The notes beneath the pieces were generated by a model. The model saw only the letters and a program-made list of their open reading frames with translations, was not told the origin of the DNA and searched no databases. Shown here in pieces: positions 1-11,750 of a stretch of 64,000 nucleotides of DNA (its first letter is position 1; each line of letters opens with the position of its first letter). Location of the stretch: positions 79,198,382 to 79,262,381 of the forward strand of contig NC_132912.1 in the NCBI RefSeq assembly GCF_047675955.1, given 5' to 3'. This DNA is from Chlorocebus sabaeus (Eukaryota; Chordata; Mammalia; Primates; Cercopithecidae). The position numbers and the translations under genes were made by a program.

Positions 1-1620
1 ATACTTGAAGAAGATACTTCCTTTGCAATATAAACTAAATCTATAAAGTACATAGGAATAAACTTGGGAAATGTATAAGATCTATGTGAAGAAAACTTAA
101 AAATGATTGTGAGGGCCATATATGAATAATTTAACAAAAAGAAAGACATTATTTTATGGGGATTGGTAAGAAGCCTTGATTTCTTTTTTTAAAAGTTTCG
201 ATTTTCCCTAAATTGATCTATAAATAGATCAAGTAGCACAATCTTCATCATGCTATCAACAAGATATTAATTTTTTTGTGACTGCCCAAGTTGATTCTAA
301 AGATTTCATGATAAAATAAGCATGAAAGAATAGTTAGAAAATACCAAAAGAGAGTTGAAAAATGAGAGAGATATTTCAATATATTTACATATATTATACA
401 ACTACAATAACCAAGAGAATTTGGTTCTGGAATATGAATAAGCAGGCCAAAAAGCTGAACAGAATAAGTTTAATAAATAGACTGAGCTACACAAGGGATT
501 CTGATATATGATAAATCATGGGTGGGGTAAAATATTATAAATGGTTTAGGTTTTGGAAAATATTAAATTAGAGCCTTACCTCAATCCTTATGTCCAAAAC
601 ATTTCCAGGTAGATTAAATAACTAAACATTTAAAATAAAATAAGCACAGAAAACTTTGTTTTTATAATTGCGATGGTGAGAATGCTTTTTGAGCATGATA
701 TGAAATGAGACACCATAGAAGAGTCATAAATTTCAGCTCATAAAATTAAAAATTTTAGCACTGTAAAAATACCATAAGCAAATTCAAATGTTGAACAACG
801 AACTGAGTTAATTTGTTTGCAAGAAATATAACAAGGCATTAGTTTTCTTAATGAACAAACCGTTCTTACAAATAAGAAAAAAAAGTCACTGAAAAAATGA
901 GCAAAAGACATAAGTGTATGATTAACTGCAAAAGGAATAGTTGAAGAAATGCAAATCAAACCACAATGAAATACCATTTTTCAAATGCAGACTCAACTGC
1001 AGGGTAACCATTTTTCACTTAGTTGGTTGGCAAAGACCCAAAAGTTCTTTAGAATGCTGTATTAGAGGGGAACAAGGAAAGTAGGCATTCTTATTCATAG
1101 TTAGTGAGGGTGTAAATTGGTACAACTCCTTTGTAAGACAATTTGGCAACAGCAGTCAGAAAAAAACACATTTATCATCTGACCTAGCAACTCCACTTCT
1201 AAGAACGTATCCTGTAGCTATGTGTGTGCAAAAATGTGGGTATAAGACTGTTCAGTATTTTCTATAGTTGCAGCATAATGTCCATCAATAGAGTCATGGT
1301 TAAATAATGTAACCTCTATACTACATAATACCATGTTATTTTTTAAAAGAATGAAGTAGAGCCATAGCATTGATGTTGATAGGAAACAATAGCTTAAATA
1401 TTCTGTTAAGTAAAAATAAGGATACGAAACAAGTTAGTATGTTACTCTTTTTGTAAATGTTATCCACACCTTCACAAGTGGCTAATAAACACGAAATGAT
1501 GTTCAAGTTTCTAATGATCGTGGATATTCCCTCCTTTTTAAAACTATTCTTATATATTTGATAGCTTGAATTTTTAAAATTATGCATTATTTTGTAATGT
1601 GAAAAGTAATTATAACAAAG
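1..1620 (+). mobile_element. Decayed L1M-class LINE-1, ORF2 3' part and tail
   Basis: Heavily mutated LINE-1 sequence in sense orientation. Positions 40-110 resemble the ORF2 stretch around 'acataggaataaactt'. Positions 890-1340 keep recognisable ORF2 C-terminal blocks in the right order: 'caaatcaaaccacaatgaaa' near 952, a 'gagggtgtaaattgg' block near 1107, 'tgacctagcaactccact' near 1180 and a 'gtccatcaata' block near 1280. There is no usable reading frame, so this is an ancient (L1M) copy, truncated by the window start. The right border near 1620 is approximate. Confidence 0.7.
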
Positions 1621-2667
1621 GAAACCTCACCTACTTGTGAGCTTGACTTCAGCCTACTGCCATGTACAGATGCTTTGATATCATTTTGCAAATAAAGTAA
1701 AAGCACATCATTTACTTCCACCCAAGAAAATAAAGACCTTCTTATTATAACTAAGGATGATCTTGAGAAGTTTTAGATAAATCAAGGCCTTAAACCATAT
1801 CAAATTCTGCTTGCCTTATGAAGTGTCTAAAACTAGGGAAATGAAATAATGAATAGATACAGAAGAGCACAGAAAAATCAAACTGACCAAAAAGATGCAC
1901 TGGGTCTTTCTTGATGAGTACTATGGAGACTACTTTGAAGCTGCTAGTCTAACACTTCCACACTCCTGACATTTATGGAGTCACCAACACAAACCATCAA
2001 GAAATTTCACTTTGATTGACACAGTCATGCTTGTTTCCCCAGAAGAGATTGAGAAGTGAAGGAACCCTGACAGAGAAAACTTCAGAAAGAATCTGCATCT
2101 GTTTCCATGTCTGTATTCACAGCCCATCTAATTTGTGTGTGTAAGCTTTTATGATTTTTGCCAAGTATTTACTAAATTTATCACTGATTGTGGTAAGTGA
2201 TCAAATGGATCATATGCAAATCTGATCGACTTATTGAGGAAAACAAACATTTCTAAACCAGCCATATGTCAAATATCGTATAGTCTTTGTATCCAAACTA
2301 AGAATTTTGGGCAAGGAAAATTGGATCTACAAGACAAAATATGTTTTCTCTATGGATGCTGGTGTTCAGCTTCTGCCAAATGCATAGCTGAAGAATTCAG
2401 ATGGTTGTGGCTCTGGGATCTTGGGGGTTGTTTCTACCTTCTGGCAAAGAATATTTCTCTCTATTATGCAAGAGTCCCCATATGACCTAAGTGGCAGCGA
2501 ACAGCTGGGTCAAATGCTATAATTATTTCATTGGATCTTTTGGTTTCAACTAATTCCTGTAACTAGTGATTTTTATTGGTATCTCTAACCCCAAACTCTT
2601 TTCTTTCCTGGACTCTATGCCTGGATTTCCATTTCCTCTGGATATTCTGCAAGTATTACAGACTCAA
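1621..2667. other. Unassigned sequence, no gene seen
   Basis: Moderately AT-rich DNA of ordinary complexity. Short open frames exist (for example 2234-2485 on +) but show no recognisable domain, splice signals or family resemblance. No repeat family was recognised. Confidence 0.5.
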
Positions 2668-2746
2668 TTATATATATTTCATTATATGTTTTATATATAT
2701 ATGTATACATATATATAATTATACATATATATATAAAATTATATAT
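2668..2746. repeat. AT-rich (TA)n-type low-complexity repeat
   Basis: Alternating TA with TG and CA interruptions over about 80 bp. It is largely self-complementary and could form hairpins. It lies directly left of the L2 block. Confidence 0.85.
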
Positions 2747-2759
2747 GTCTTACCACACT

Positions 2760-3345
2760 CAACCCCTGATCTACTCCTTTCCCGTGTTCCAAACAATGAC
2801 TAGTAGCATCTCCAGCCACTAAGGCACCCACGCCAAAACCAGATGTTTCCTAGGTCCTTGCTTCTTTTTTCTTATACCTTCTTCCTAAGTAATCCCTAAA
2901 TTCTGTCAGTTATGCGGCTTATACTTCCTCTCAATCTTTATCCTACATTCTCTATTCCAAGTACTACTATCTTAATTTGGTATCACCTCATTTCTTCCCT
3001 CAGTGATTGCAATTATTTCCCAACTGGTCTTCCAACCTCCTGGTTTAATCCTCCATAGTAATCTTCCAAACTGCATTCAGTGCTGGCTGTTCTAAAATGC
3101 ACATTTGATCACATCTCTTCTCTTCAAAACACTTTCATGATGCCTCACTGCCCATAAGATCAAACCTAAAGTCCCTCTAAAATAATTCAAGAACTTTCAC
3201 AATTTGCCCCTAACCTAATTCTTCAACTTTGTCTCCCATTACTGCAGTCTGCCCCGCAACACATATAACTGCCACCGTAAGACCATAATAAACTACTTGT
3301 ATTCCCTAAACATGCCATTATCCTTTACATTGCTGTGTTTACAAG
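2760..3345 (+). mobile_element. L2 LINE fragment, sense
   Basis: Positions about 2820-3330 follow the L2 consensus: an 'attctgtcagttatgc' block, then 'caactggtcttccaacctcc', then 'gatcacatctcttctcttca' and 'catgatgcctcactgccc', ending near 'aaacatgcc'. The L2 3' end reappears at 3840-4085, so this copy is interrupted or internally diverged in between. Ancient, non-coding. Confidence 0.7.
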
Positions 3346-3838
3346 CATAATTCTTTTTTCAGTGATGCCGCCACTCCATTACTGATGGCCTAATTTCTCC
3401 ATCCAGAGTTGATAGCTAGGGAAGAAAGAACAATCCCAGAAGCAAAAATTGTTCTGCGCCCTCTGGGAACTCCAGGTGAGTGAGTGTAGACATCCCCTGT
3501 CCTGACAGCAGAGACGTCCTTCAGTCCTGGGTCTCCAATTTGTAGGTTTCCTTTGAAGCAGCAATCCTAAGGATGCCAGGTAAGGCAATGTGGATATCGA
3601 GCTATAGCATTGATCACTTACCATGAACCTTGACTAGAGTCTGCAAGAGAAGCAACAGGCCAACTGTCTCCAGAAGTTTTATCCTATCTTGAATCTGGCT
3701 GAACTATGCAATTTAATCTGTGTTTACTAATCCAATAGTTTATAAATATATTATAAATATATTGTCTTATCCCTTCCCCTTCCAGAGATTCTCCTTTCTA
3801 GCAATATCTCCAACTCACTATTTGCCATCTCTTTGGCA
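3346..3838. other. Unassigned insert between L2 parts
   Basis: About 490 bp between two collinear L2 parts. It includes a GC-richer patch at 3380-3620 with an 81-codon minus-strand frame and a short AT-rich patch near 3745-3765. No repeat family or gene recognised. It may be a very old insertion into the L2 or diverged L2 sequence. Confidence 0.4.
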
Positions 3839-4085
3839 AAATCCCTCATAAAAGGTTCCAAAAGTTTATGAAAAATATTACACCCTCCTACTTCCAGAAC
3901 TGAATGTCTCCCCTCTATTACTGTGCATTTATAGCACTCATACTTGTCTTGTCTCTATCCCTGTGCTTATCATAATGTATTGGAATTATTTGCCGCTATG
4001 TCCGTCTCTCCCATCAGACTGTGAGCTATCTGAGGGTGCAGGTAATGTTTTATACTCTGCTGTAATAACCACAGAACTCCAGATG
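3839..4085 (+). mobile_element. L2 LINE 3' end, sense
   Basis: Carries the L2 3'-terminal landmarks in order: 'gcatttatagcactcatac' near 3927, the 'ctgtctcccccactagaatgtaagctc'-like block seen here as 'gtctctcccatcagactg' near 4003, and the 'gagggcaggg'-like 'gagggtgcaggtaatg' near 4031. Probably the continuation of the L2 to its left. Confidence 0.7.
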
Positions 4086-4439
4086 CATTGAAATTTTGTC
4101 TATTCCTAGAATTCACCAGCCTTCTTTCTGTCTCTGGGACTTCATATTTGCGGGTGCTTCTTCCTGAGATGCCCCTATCCCACCCCAATCCCACCCTAGA
4201 GAAGCTCCTTCTCATTTTGATTCCAGATGGAATGCAAAGTCCTCCTAGGGGCTGACACACATAGTGGTCACCTCCACTCCTATGGTTATATGAGAGCCAT
4301 CATCTCCTGGTTCCTCATTATTGGCTCCTTCTATCTGCATGGGTCTATTTATTCCTTTACTTTCTAAATTTACAAGCCCTATCTTGTTCATTTGGGCTCA
4401 TCTGTCTCTCCGTGACTCCACTCTTATAAATGCCCTATT

Positions 4440-4720
4440 AAATCTGCATTTCCAACCTTGTTCTAAGCTTCTCTTCAACATTTCCATGCAGAAGCACTTC
4501 TGGCACTTCCAACTTAACGTGCTCACAATTGGATTCAAAACATCTCCTCCCCCACATCTGTTTCTCTTCCTAATCTCTCAATTTCTCTTAATGGAACCAT
4601 TAGCTATTCAGTCATTTGGGCTCAGACTAAGGAGTTATCTTTGACTGATTCTCAAAGTCATTTGCTGCATCCTATACTCTGTTTCATATAATGAATACAG
4701 TTTTGTTGCTTTCTCTGATT
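4440..4720 (+). mobile_element. Second L2 fragment, sense
   Basis: Resembles the upstream L2 stretch encoding the block before 'gtcatccttgactcctc'. Here 'ggagttatctttgactgatt' is at about 4631, preceded by an 'aacatttccatgcag...ttccaactta' block. In L2 this part lies upstream of the 2760-4085 parts, so this is either a separate copy or a rearranged one. Confidence 0.5.
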
Positions 4721-4874
4721 ACATAAAGTCATATGTGATCAATGTAATTTCAAACATACAAAAGGATAAAATACATACAGAGGGTAAAACATACAGAGGG
4801 CAAAAATCACATGAACTCCCACCTTATTACAATTCATTATTAACACTTTAAAGGTTATTCTTTTGTGAACCTTT

Positions 4875-4876
<2 letters not shown>

Positions 4877-4909
<33 letters not shown>

Positions 4910-4915
4910 GTAGAT
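4877..4915. repeat. (GATA)n microsatellite
   Basis: About nine GATA/TAGA units, nearly perfect, with one GGTA interruption at the right end. Probably length-variable. Confidence 0.95.
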
Positions 4916-4939
4916 ATAAATGGAATAATACACTGGTTC

Positions 4940-7160
4940 ATTCTTTAAAAATAAAAAAAAAATTCAAAAGAGCTCCCAAAACTTTGACTTAAGTTAAGAA
5001 TGTATTTTGAACAACTTAAGCTCTCAATCTTTTCAGTATCACCTCTATGAAGGCATATATAACCTCACTTGGAGAAATGACAGATTTTTCAGGCCTTTTG
5101 TGAATTTGAAGCCTAGACCAAATGGTGCCCCTGTGATAAACTCTGGAATTGAAATCTCATTTTATTATTTTTTCTGTAATCCATGGAGACTCTCAGGGTA
5201 CATGAGGAATAATACTTTTGCTCTATGAATGATCAATGATGTCAACAAATATCTTTTAATATTTATCATATACAAACCACTGCTAGCTATGTGAGGGATA
5301 CACAAATGAATAAGACATTTTACTTGCTTCAGAGAAAATTTTTATATCAGTGGTCTTTAAAAAATGTTGCTATAGCCTCCATAAACTTCGTTCCCTGACA
5401 CCTATCTTCTTGCCTGTGAAGGGCTCATTTTGGTTCTCTATGAGTTTTGTGTGGAACCTGAAGTCCCTAGTCTTGCTCCAACATGCGCTTTGAAATACAA
5501 GAGGAAATGCAAAAAAGGAAGTAGATCTTAGAGGGCTGATTTAAAAGAAATGAGAGTTGTTTGTTTTCTGAAAACACACCTTTGTAGCTTGATGGCCCTT
5601 GATCACTGTGGGATGGGCACCATAGGATCCCCCAAACATGGCAAGAGCTCATCTTAGACTTACAGTGGTTTTGGCTATGATCTCCTGTCTTCTTTTCAAA
5701 GGATGCAACCCTTCTGGAGAGGTTTCTGTCTGAACTCAGCCACATTTCTATGCTCAAAGTGGTAAAGCACCATTCATGTGAAAGCCCCACAGAAGACTTA
5801 AAAGCACTTTACAGGCCTTCAGAATAATTTAAAGTGTATCCCTGGTAGATATCCAGGGCACAAGATGCTCATTTGTCACATGTCAAAAAGCACTGAGGTT
5901 TATTTTTACAGAATCACTGGCTAACAGGAAGAATACTTGGGGCCATTACTCTCTAGTAACTTTAATTACAGCAACACAATGTTAGAAAGGAGATATACTT
6001 GGCCCATACTTGAGGATTATAATCTCTTTTCTTAACTCTTTCAAATCCTTTTTGAAAGATTTAAAATAATATTTAGTGATAGTGATAAATGGCTTAAAAG
6101 CCATAGAGAAAATGCTAGTCTGGGAAACATGTCAGTCATTTTTAAGAACAGATGTCCACCACCACTTCTCTCTTTTGGGAAGGATCCCATTAAGCTTTGT
6201 GCTGCTGAATCAGATGTGACAAAAAAGTTCATTCAGTCTGGTTTATTTTGGCTTGGGAGTCAACATCATGAGGGGCAATGGCTGATATTTCTGGATCTGC
6301 TGTTGCTTCTACTTTAGAGACTGTTGAATCAGACTTGATTGAACTTGCAGACATCTCTGGTTCTGCTGCACACACATGCTGCTTCATAGCCTGAGAGATG
6401 GTGATCTATATAGCATCTTGAAAATGTGTGTTTTAAAATTGCTTACCTACCTGCACAGATGTAAAATCAGCACCGACCACAATAAGCTCACCCTTGAGTT
6501 TCTGCATTCTATGTTCTTCCATAGAAGACTAAACATCCAGGCACTGATCCATTTATTACACCATGGCATCTCTGGGGTGACAGACACATTTATCAAAGTT
6601 CCAGTCCCTCGAAAGGGATAACGTTCAGGAAATATTTGAGCAGCTATCACAAAATTCACCCTCATCTTATGGCTTTTCTAAAACTTAATAAAAATCTTCT
6701 TTTCAATTAGAATCTTCCAAAAAATGTAGTCCTTGTTTCTCCAACTTCTTGGAAAAGCTAAAGCAAACATTGACTATCATAACTTCTATTTTTTCAGCTT
6801 CAAGTCCCTCAAAAATGCTGTTTCACTTAGTGTCATGCTGTGGACTTCCTTTCAGGGGTTGCCTGTACAAGGATTTTACTCATAGACTCTGCTCTTTATT
6901 TGTACTTTGAGTCACATACTCCTGGAGTCTTTGGGATCTCCTTATCTCCTTGAAAGCAAAGAAATGAAAGCTGAGAGAAGGGTCAGCCTAGTTGTAGTCT
7001 AGGGATGCCATACTCAAAATCAGAATTAACTGTACATAAAAGCAAAATACAAACAAAATCTACAACAAAACAAAAAGTTAAGCATCTTTAGTTTTCTGCT
7101 AATAGCACGTAATATCTACAATATCCTTGAAACAATTTTACTTGCCCACCATTTCAAAGT
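4940..7160. other. Unassigned sequence with one possible L2 scrap and one possible pseudogene
   Basis: No gene is supported. Positions 5235-5335 ('tgctagctatgtgaggga', 'aatgaataagacatttta') resemble the antisense L2 3' end. Positions about 6130-6660, read on the minus strand, show protein-like stretches broken by stops in several frames and are discussed as a possible decayed retrocopy. The rest is ordinary single-copy-looking DNA. Confidence 0.4.
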
Positions 7161-7169
7161 TTATACATT

Positions 7170-7315
7170 TTCACATCTTTATCTCAATCTTGACAGCCAC
7201 TCTGAAGGCAAGTCCTAAAAATACAAATGAGGAAATGAGCACTCAGGGAGGTCAACGGACTTGTAAAAGGTCAAGTCTTTGGGTCCAAGGGATTCAAGTC
7301 CAAAGATTCAGCTCC
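7170..7315 (-). mobile_element. MIR SINE, antisense
   Basis: The MIR core in reverse orientation: 'aatgaggaaatgagcactca' near 7226 followed by an 'acttgtaaaaggtcaagtc' block corresponding to 'acttgcccaaggtcac'. Diverged and partial. Confidence 0.6.
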
Positions 7316-7339
7316 CAAGGTAGGAATGCATTATGAAAG

Positions 7340-8814
7340 GATTTTGTTCCAACACGGGGCAGTAGTGACAACAAATCAACTTAAAAATCTAAGTAGATAT
7401 TCTTTTCCCATTGGTCTGAAATTTTCTACACTTAGCTTTAACCAGTAAAATAGTCTCACTGTCCCTGGAAGTGGGTACAAACCCACCTCCATAAAATGAC
7501 AACTCCATTTCTCAGCATAATCAGAATGGGATTGAATTACCACTCTTTCTTTGGGCCCTGAGCTGGTTTGTTGCCAACAGGGTCCATTTCCAGAAATATT
7601 CTAACACTCATCAAAAATGAGAAAAGTCATTTGACTACCTCTTCCCAAACAGAAATTTAGGTTGTGCACATTCGTTCGAAGAAAAGCAATTGCCCTTGTT
7701 TCTGTGGTACTGGAATTATTTATGTCAGAGTGTTTTCTTTTGATTGGCTTCTCTTCTGTATTCAGTAGCGCTGGAAAAAAGAACACTCATTTTTCCTCCT
7801 TCCTGCACTGAAACCCTTACTACATTTTCAAAAACAATTAAAAGAATACAAGAAAGGCACCATGGCAGGGAATCTGTCGGGTTGTATGACAGAAGACCCT
7901 TCAAGTTTCCATGACACAGGTTTCCCCCTTCCTTTCTCTCCCCAGCTCTTCCTCTTTGCATGCAAGCACTTTAGGTCATGGGATATTAATCTGCAGCAAG
8001 TAAAAGTGAAACTAAAATGGCATCCTCCTTTCTTTTCTTTCTCTGACTTCTTCATCTGAATAAATTAAAACCTACTCTAAACTGACTTTGTCTATTTCAT
8101 GAAAATAATTTCTTAAGTACTCATTAAATGCCCAGTGCTGCTGATGTCACCTTATCTTGTCTTCTGCTTCCTTAACTTTTTGTTCCTCAACTTCTCCTAG
8201 ATACCTCTTGTCAGAGAGGTATAATTCTTTTGTAAAACCTGAAATGGTAACCTTGGAAAGTCTGAATTGCATCCAAAAAGAATTCATGACTGTGTGGGGG
8301 TGACTTTGACTTTCATGAAAATGAATGCTCCAAAACCATCAACTTTAAAAAATAATTCATTACACATTTTTTATGGTGAAGAGGGGGGATAAAAATGTCT
8401 TACATAAAAGCACTTCTTGTATGCATATCCTGCGTGACCTATCTCTTATGAAAGAAAATGTTAGGACAGTCAGCTATTTGGAAACATTGTACGTGTAATC
8501 TTTTATGCTGACTTTCAGTGAGAACAAGATGAATCATGAATACTTAATTTTTTTTCCCCATAGTTCTGCTCAAATCCTAGTTTAATTGTTTCAGAGTATG
8601 CACCTGGGAGACTCTGTATGTAATATGGATTAGGGTGTTAGAACTTCCAGGAATTGTCTAGCTTAGGGGCCAGTGGGAATGTAGCTCCCTGGAATTTTTA
8701 TCTTAGTCCTCCTTTCGTTCATCATTTGGGCAGATACTTTCATGTCTCTTTCTCTCTCAAGGTAAAAGAACACTTACTACTAGCCCCAGCATTTTGAAGG
8801 TTAACAAAATACCT
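7340..8814. other. Unassigned sequence, no gene seen
   Basis: No domain, repeat family or RNA gene recognised. Two overlapping minus-strand frames at 7725-8055 reflect a purine-rich minus strand (pyrimidine tracts on +) rather than protein-like composition. Confidence 0.45.
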
Positions 8815-9115
8815 TCAAAGATTTTTTTCTTAATTTTGAACAATTAGAGTAAAGTACAGAGTATAAGATTCATGTATCTAACATCCAGGTTTAACAACTC
8901 TAATATTTTGTCACATTTGCTTCAGATGTTTTAAAATATGAATGCTTAAACATAACGGAGATCAACTGAAAATCCTCTTTGTACTTCTATTCAGTTGTAT
9001 TCCTCTTTCTCCCTGCCTGGAGACACACATTTTCACAAATTTGGTATGTATTCTCACAGTCTACATGTTGATATATTTTATTACTTATATTTAAACAACA
9101 TGTAATACTTGAGAC
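8815..9115 (-). mobile_element. L1M 3' region, antisense
   Basis: Matches the reverse of an L1ME-type 3' region: 'aattttgaacaattagag', 'agtacagagtataagatt' and 'aacatccaggtttaacaac'. A second antisense L1M part starts near 9783, so one old L1 seems to be split by the 9160-9782 block. Confidence 0.5.
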
Positions 9116-9159
9116 AATAAATTCTAGTGACCCACCTAGTTGTCACTAATCCCCTCTTC

Positions 9160-9782
9160 TCTTCTGTCCTATCAGAACTTTGGTCTGTGGCCTAGTGAGT
9201 CCTAGTCATCCCCGCTCCCAGGCTCTTCTGTCGTTAGCTAAAAAGCCAAACGGTAGGTAGAGAAGGACATGGCCAAGTTTTGGTCAAGGAGCTATAAGTA
9301 ATTTAAAAGGTAGGACTTCTAGTAAAACCATAATTTTCTTGGTAAGATGGGGCAGATTTAGATTCAGTTTCATAATGTGTCTATTCCTCTTTAGATCTGA
9401 GCATGGATGCAATATTTGTCACAAGAGTTTTCGTCTTGTGATCCTGAGGATGAATGCATAGAATAAAGTAAAATAAGCCATGATCCTTACAAAAGGGATT
9501 CTTGTGACAGGTTTGAGCCTATACGAAAATAAATTTTTGAGTCCTTTAGCAAAAGTGGACTAATTACAGTTTATCATCCTTTGTTCATCTTTTGGACCAC
9601 CAGACCGGGTAAATTTTATTCCCCTCCTTGCTTTGTGGGGACACAGTTGATGGCAGCTGGGAGCCAGCTGCAGCTGGATCACCTTTAGCTGAAATCTTAC
9701 ATGAGAAAATTACAACACCCTGTTTGGTTGAACCACTGTTGTTAAATTTCTTTAAATGCAGCCAGATACGATCCTAACTGGT
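9160..9782 (+). mobile_element. Old LTR-like block, possibly MaLR/ERVL class
   Basis: The interior ('catggccaagttttggtcaa' near 9267) and the right end ('gttgaaccactgttgtta' near 9727, then 'gcagccagat' and 'gatcctaactgg') resemble the old LTR consensus ending with a 'taagccactgtt...gcagcc...cctaactga' block. No internal retroviral genes are present, so it would be a solo LTR. The left border is not clear and the call rests on partial resemblance. Confidence 0.4.
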
Positions 9783-10065
9783 ATTGTATTATTTTGCTGT
9801 AATGATTTGTATAAAAATGAGGTTGCCTTAACAAGTTGTTCTGCAACTTACTTTTTCCACTCAATATTATGTTTGACCTTTATCTACCTTGATATCTATC
9901 TAGCTCATTTAAAATTCCCTTATTCTATTCATTTCTTCTTAAGAGATACTTAGATTGCATCTAAGTTTTTACCATTACTAATGCTATTGCTCTGTGTAGC
10001 CCTGCACACTCACATGCACAAGGGTTTCTTTAGGATGTATGTTGGATGTGGACTCGGATGGATCT
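9783..10065 (-). mobile_element. L1M ORF2/3' region, antisense
   Basis: Reverse L1M landmarks in order: 'gttctgcaacttactttttc' near 9838, 'cactcaatattatg', a short 'gagatacttagattgcatc' block and a 'tagccctgcacactcacatg' block, ending near 'ggatgtatgttgg'. Probably the upstream half of the antisense L1M at 8815-9115. Confidence 0.5.
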
Positions 10066-10358
10066 TTTTAAGATTCTTAACTTGGTTCCAAGCCGTTTTA
10101 GAAATAGAATTATTTATGAATTTTGAGGCAGATGGGTAATAGTAATCTCCAGGACTCTAAACTATTCTATTCACCTATTCTTATTTTCTTACAGTATTTG
10201 TTAAGTCTCTGACAAAACTAGAATCAAAAATCAGAAAAACAAAATCCAGAAACAGCAGTACCTGAGTAAGAAACATCTATTTCCACCAGCTTTATGGCAG
10301 TTTCTTCTGTTAGTCCCCTTCTGGAAGCGAAATTCTACACCAAGATTTCCCAACCTTT

Positions 10359-10590
10359 CAGGGTTTCTCAACCTTGACACTATTAACATTTTGGGCCAGA
10401 TCATTCTTTGTCATGGGGGCTGCTGTGTGCACTCTAAGATGTTTTACAGCCTCTCTGACCTCCACTCACTAAATACCAGTTTTACATCTCTCCTCAGTTG
10501 TGACATTTAACAATGACTCCAGGCACTGCCAAATACCCTTGAGGCAGAAGGAGAGGGGGACACAAAATCACCCAAGGATAAGAACTGTTG
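10359..10590 (+). mobile_element. MER20 hAT-Charlie element
   Basis: About 232 bp with hAT-type ends: starts 'cagggtttctcaacc' and ends 'ggataagaactgttg', an imperfect terminal inverted repeat. The interior 'cattttgggccagatcattc' is the MER20 signature. A non-autonomous DNA transposon with no coding capacity. No clean 8-bp target duplication remains. Confidence 0.8.
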
Positions 10591-10839
10591 ATCTACAGTA
10601 GCTAATCTTGTGGTATTTTGGGCCAAAATAAACAGAGAAGGCAATGAGACACCATGTAATTTTTAAAAATGGTCATTTTAAGCCCATTAAAGAATGCTAC
10701 TGTAGTACTTGGTTTGAGGAAATCTATATTTCCAACCTTTAAGATGAGGGAATTAATTTAGGATAGTTATAAAACCTTTGTAAAATAAAAATATAAAAAT
10801 AATAATTGCATTTAGTCTACGTGGGAATTTTTCTTAGGA

Positions 10840-10955
10840 TGATACATATGCTTACCTCTTTAATCTTCACAACTCGCTTATGACATAGGTATTATTTTAT
10901 ATCCATTTTATAGATGAGAAAATCGAGTACAAGAAGGTTAAGGCTTGCTTTTCAA
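10840..10955 (-). mobile_element. MIR SINE, antisense (first of two)
   Basis: Contains the reversed MIR block 'tttaatcttcacaactcgct' near 10860 and 'ttttatagatgagaaaatcg' near 10906. It is followed immediately by a second MIR in the same orientation. Confidence 0.7.
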
Positions 10956-11110
10956 CGAAATTCTCTTTAATTTTCATGACAAGTCTTTAAGGTATATGCT
11001 ATTACCACCATTTCATAGATGAATAAATTGAAAGAGAGATTAAGAAACCTAACGAATATCCCATAGTGTTAAACTGTGAGTCTGTATTCAATCTGCATTA
11101 ATATGGATAC
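10956..11110 (-). mobile_element. MIR SINE, antisense (second of two)
   Basis: Repeats the same MIR core: 'tttaattttcatgacaagtc' near 10968 and 'catttcatagatgaataaat' near 11010, then an 'aagaaacctaacgaatatcc' block. Head-to-tail arrangement with the preceding MIR. Confidence 0.65.
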
Positions 11111-11710
11111 ATTCATGAATGTGATACAAATTAAAACTGGTATCTACTTATCAATGCTATTTTGCCTTGGAGATGTGGATCCCTTAAGAGGAATTTAATT
11201 ACCTTTTATTAAGTATAGAAGAACGAGATCTTATAATTTGTCATAGAACATTATGCTTATGTCTAAGTTTACAAATTTCAACTTTCTTAATCTTTCTCCT
11301 CCCCAACCCCCACAATCTTTCAAGTAAGTATTTAAAAAATAAGGCAGCTAAACAGATGTGTAAAGCTAACAAAACATAATAAAACGTGGTGTAGGAGCAT
11401 AAAGTGGATTCAGAAATGATGAGAAAAACTCTGACTATAAGAATCTATAAAAATAATGGCAAACCAAATCCAGCAGCACATCAGAAAGCTTATCCACCAA
11501 GATCAAGTTGGCTTCATCCCTGAGATGCAAGGCTGGTTCAATATACACAAATCAATAAATGTAATCCATCACATAAACAGAACCAATGATAAAAACCACA
11601 TGATTATCTCAATATGCAGAAAAGATCTTCGATAAAATTCAACACCCCTTCATGCTAAAAACTCTCAAAAAACTAGGTATTGATGGAAAGTATCTCAAAA
11701 TAGGAAGAGC

Positions 11711-11747
<37 letters not shown>

Positions 11748-11750
11748 ATA
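11711..11750. repeat. (TA)n(TG)n microsatellite inside L1 ORF2
   Basis: About six TA then twelve TG units sit where LINE-1 normally encodes the short stretch after 'gagctat'. The repeat grew within a coding segment of the dead L1 and shifts its frame. Confidence 0.95.

Noticed and set aside
9640..9680. Overlapping palindromes around 'agccagctgcagctgg' as an operator or regulatory site
   Set aside because: Lies in an old LTR-like block. Short CAGCTG palindromes are common and nothing else supports a regulatory role.
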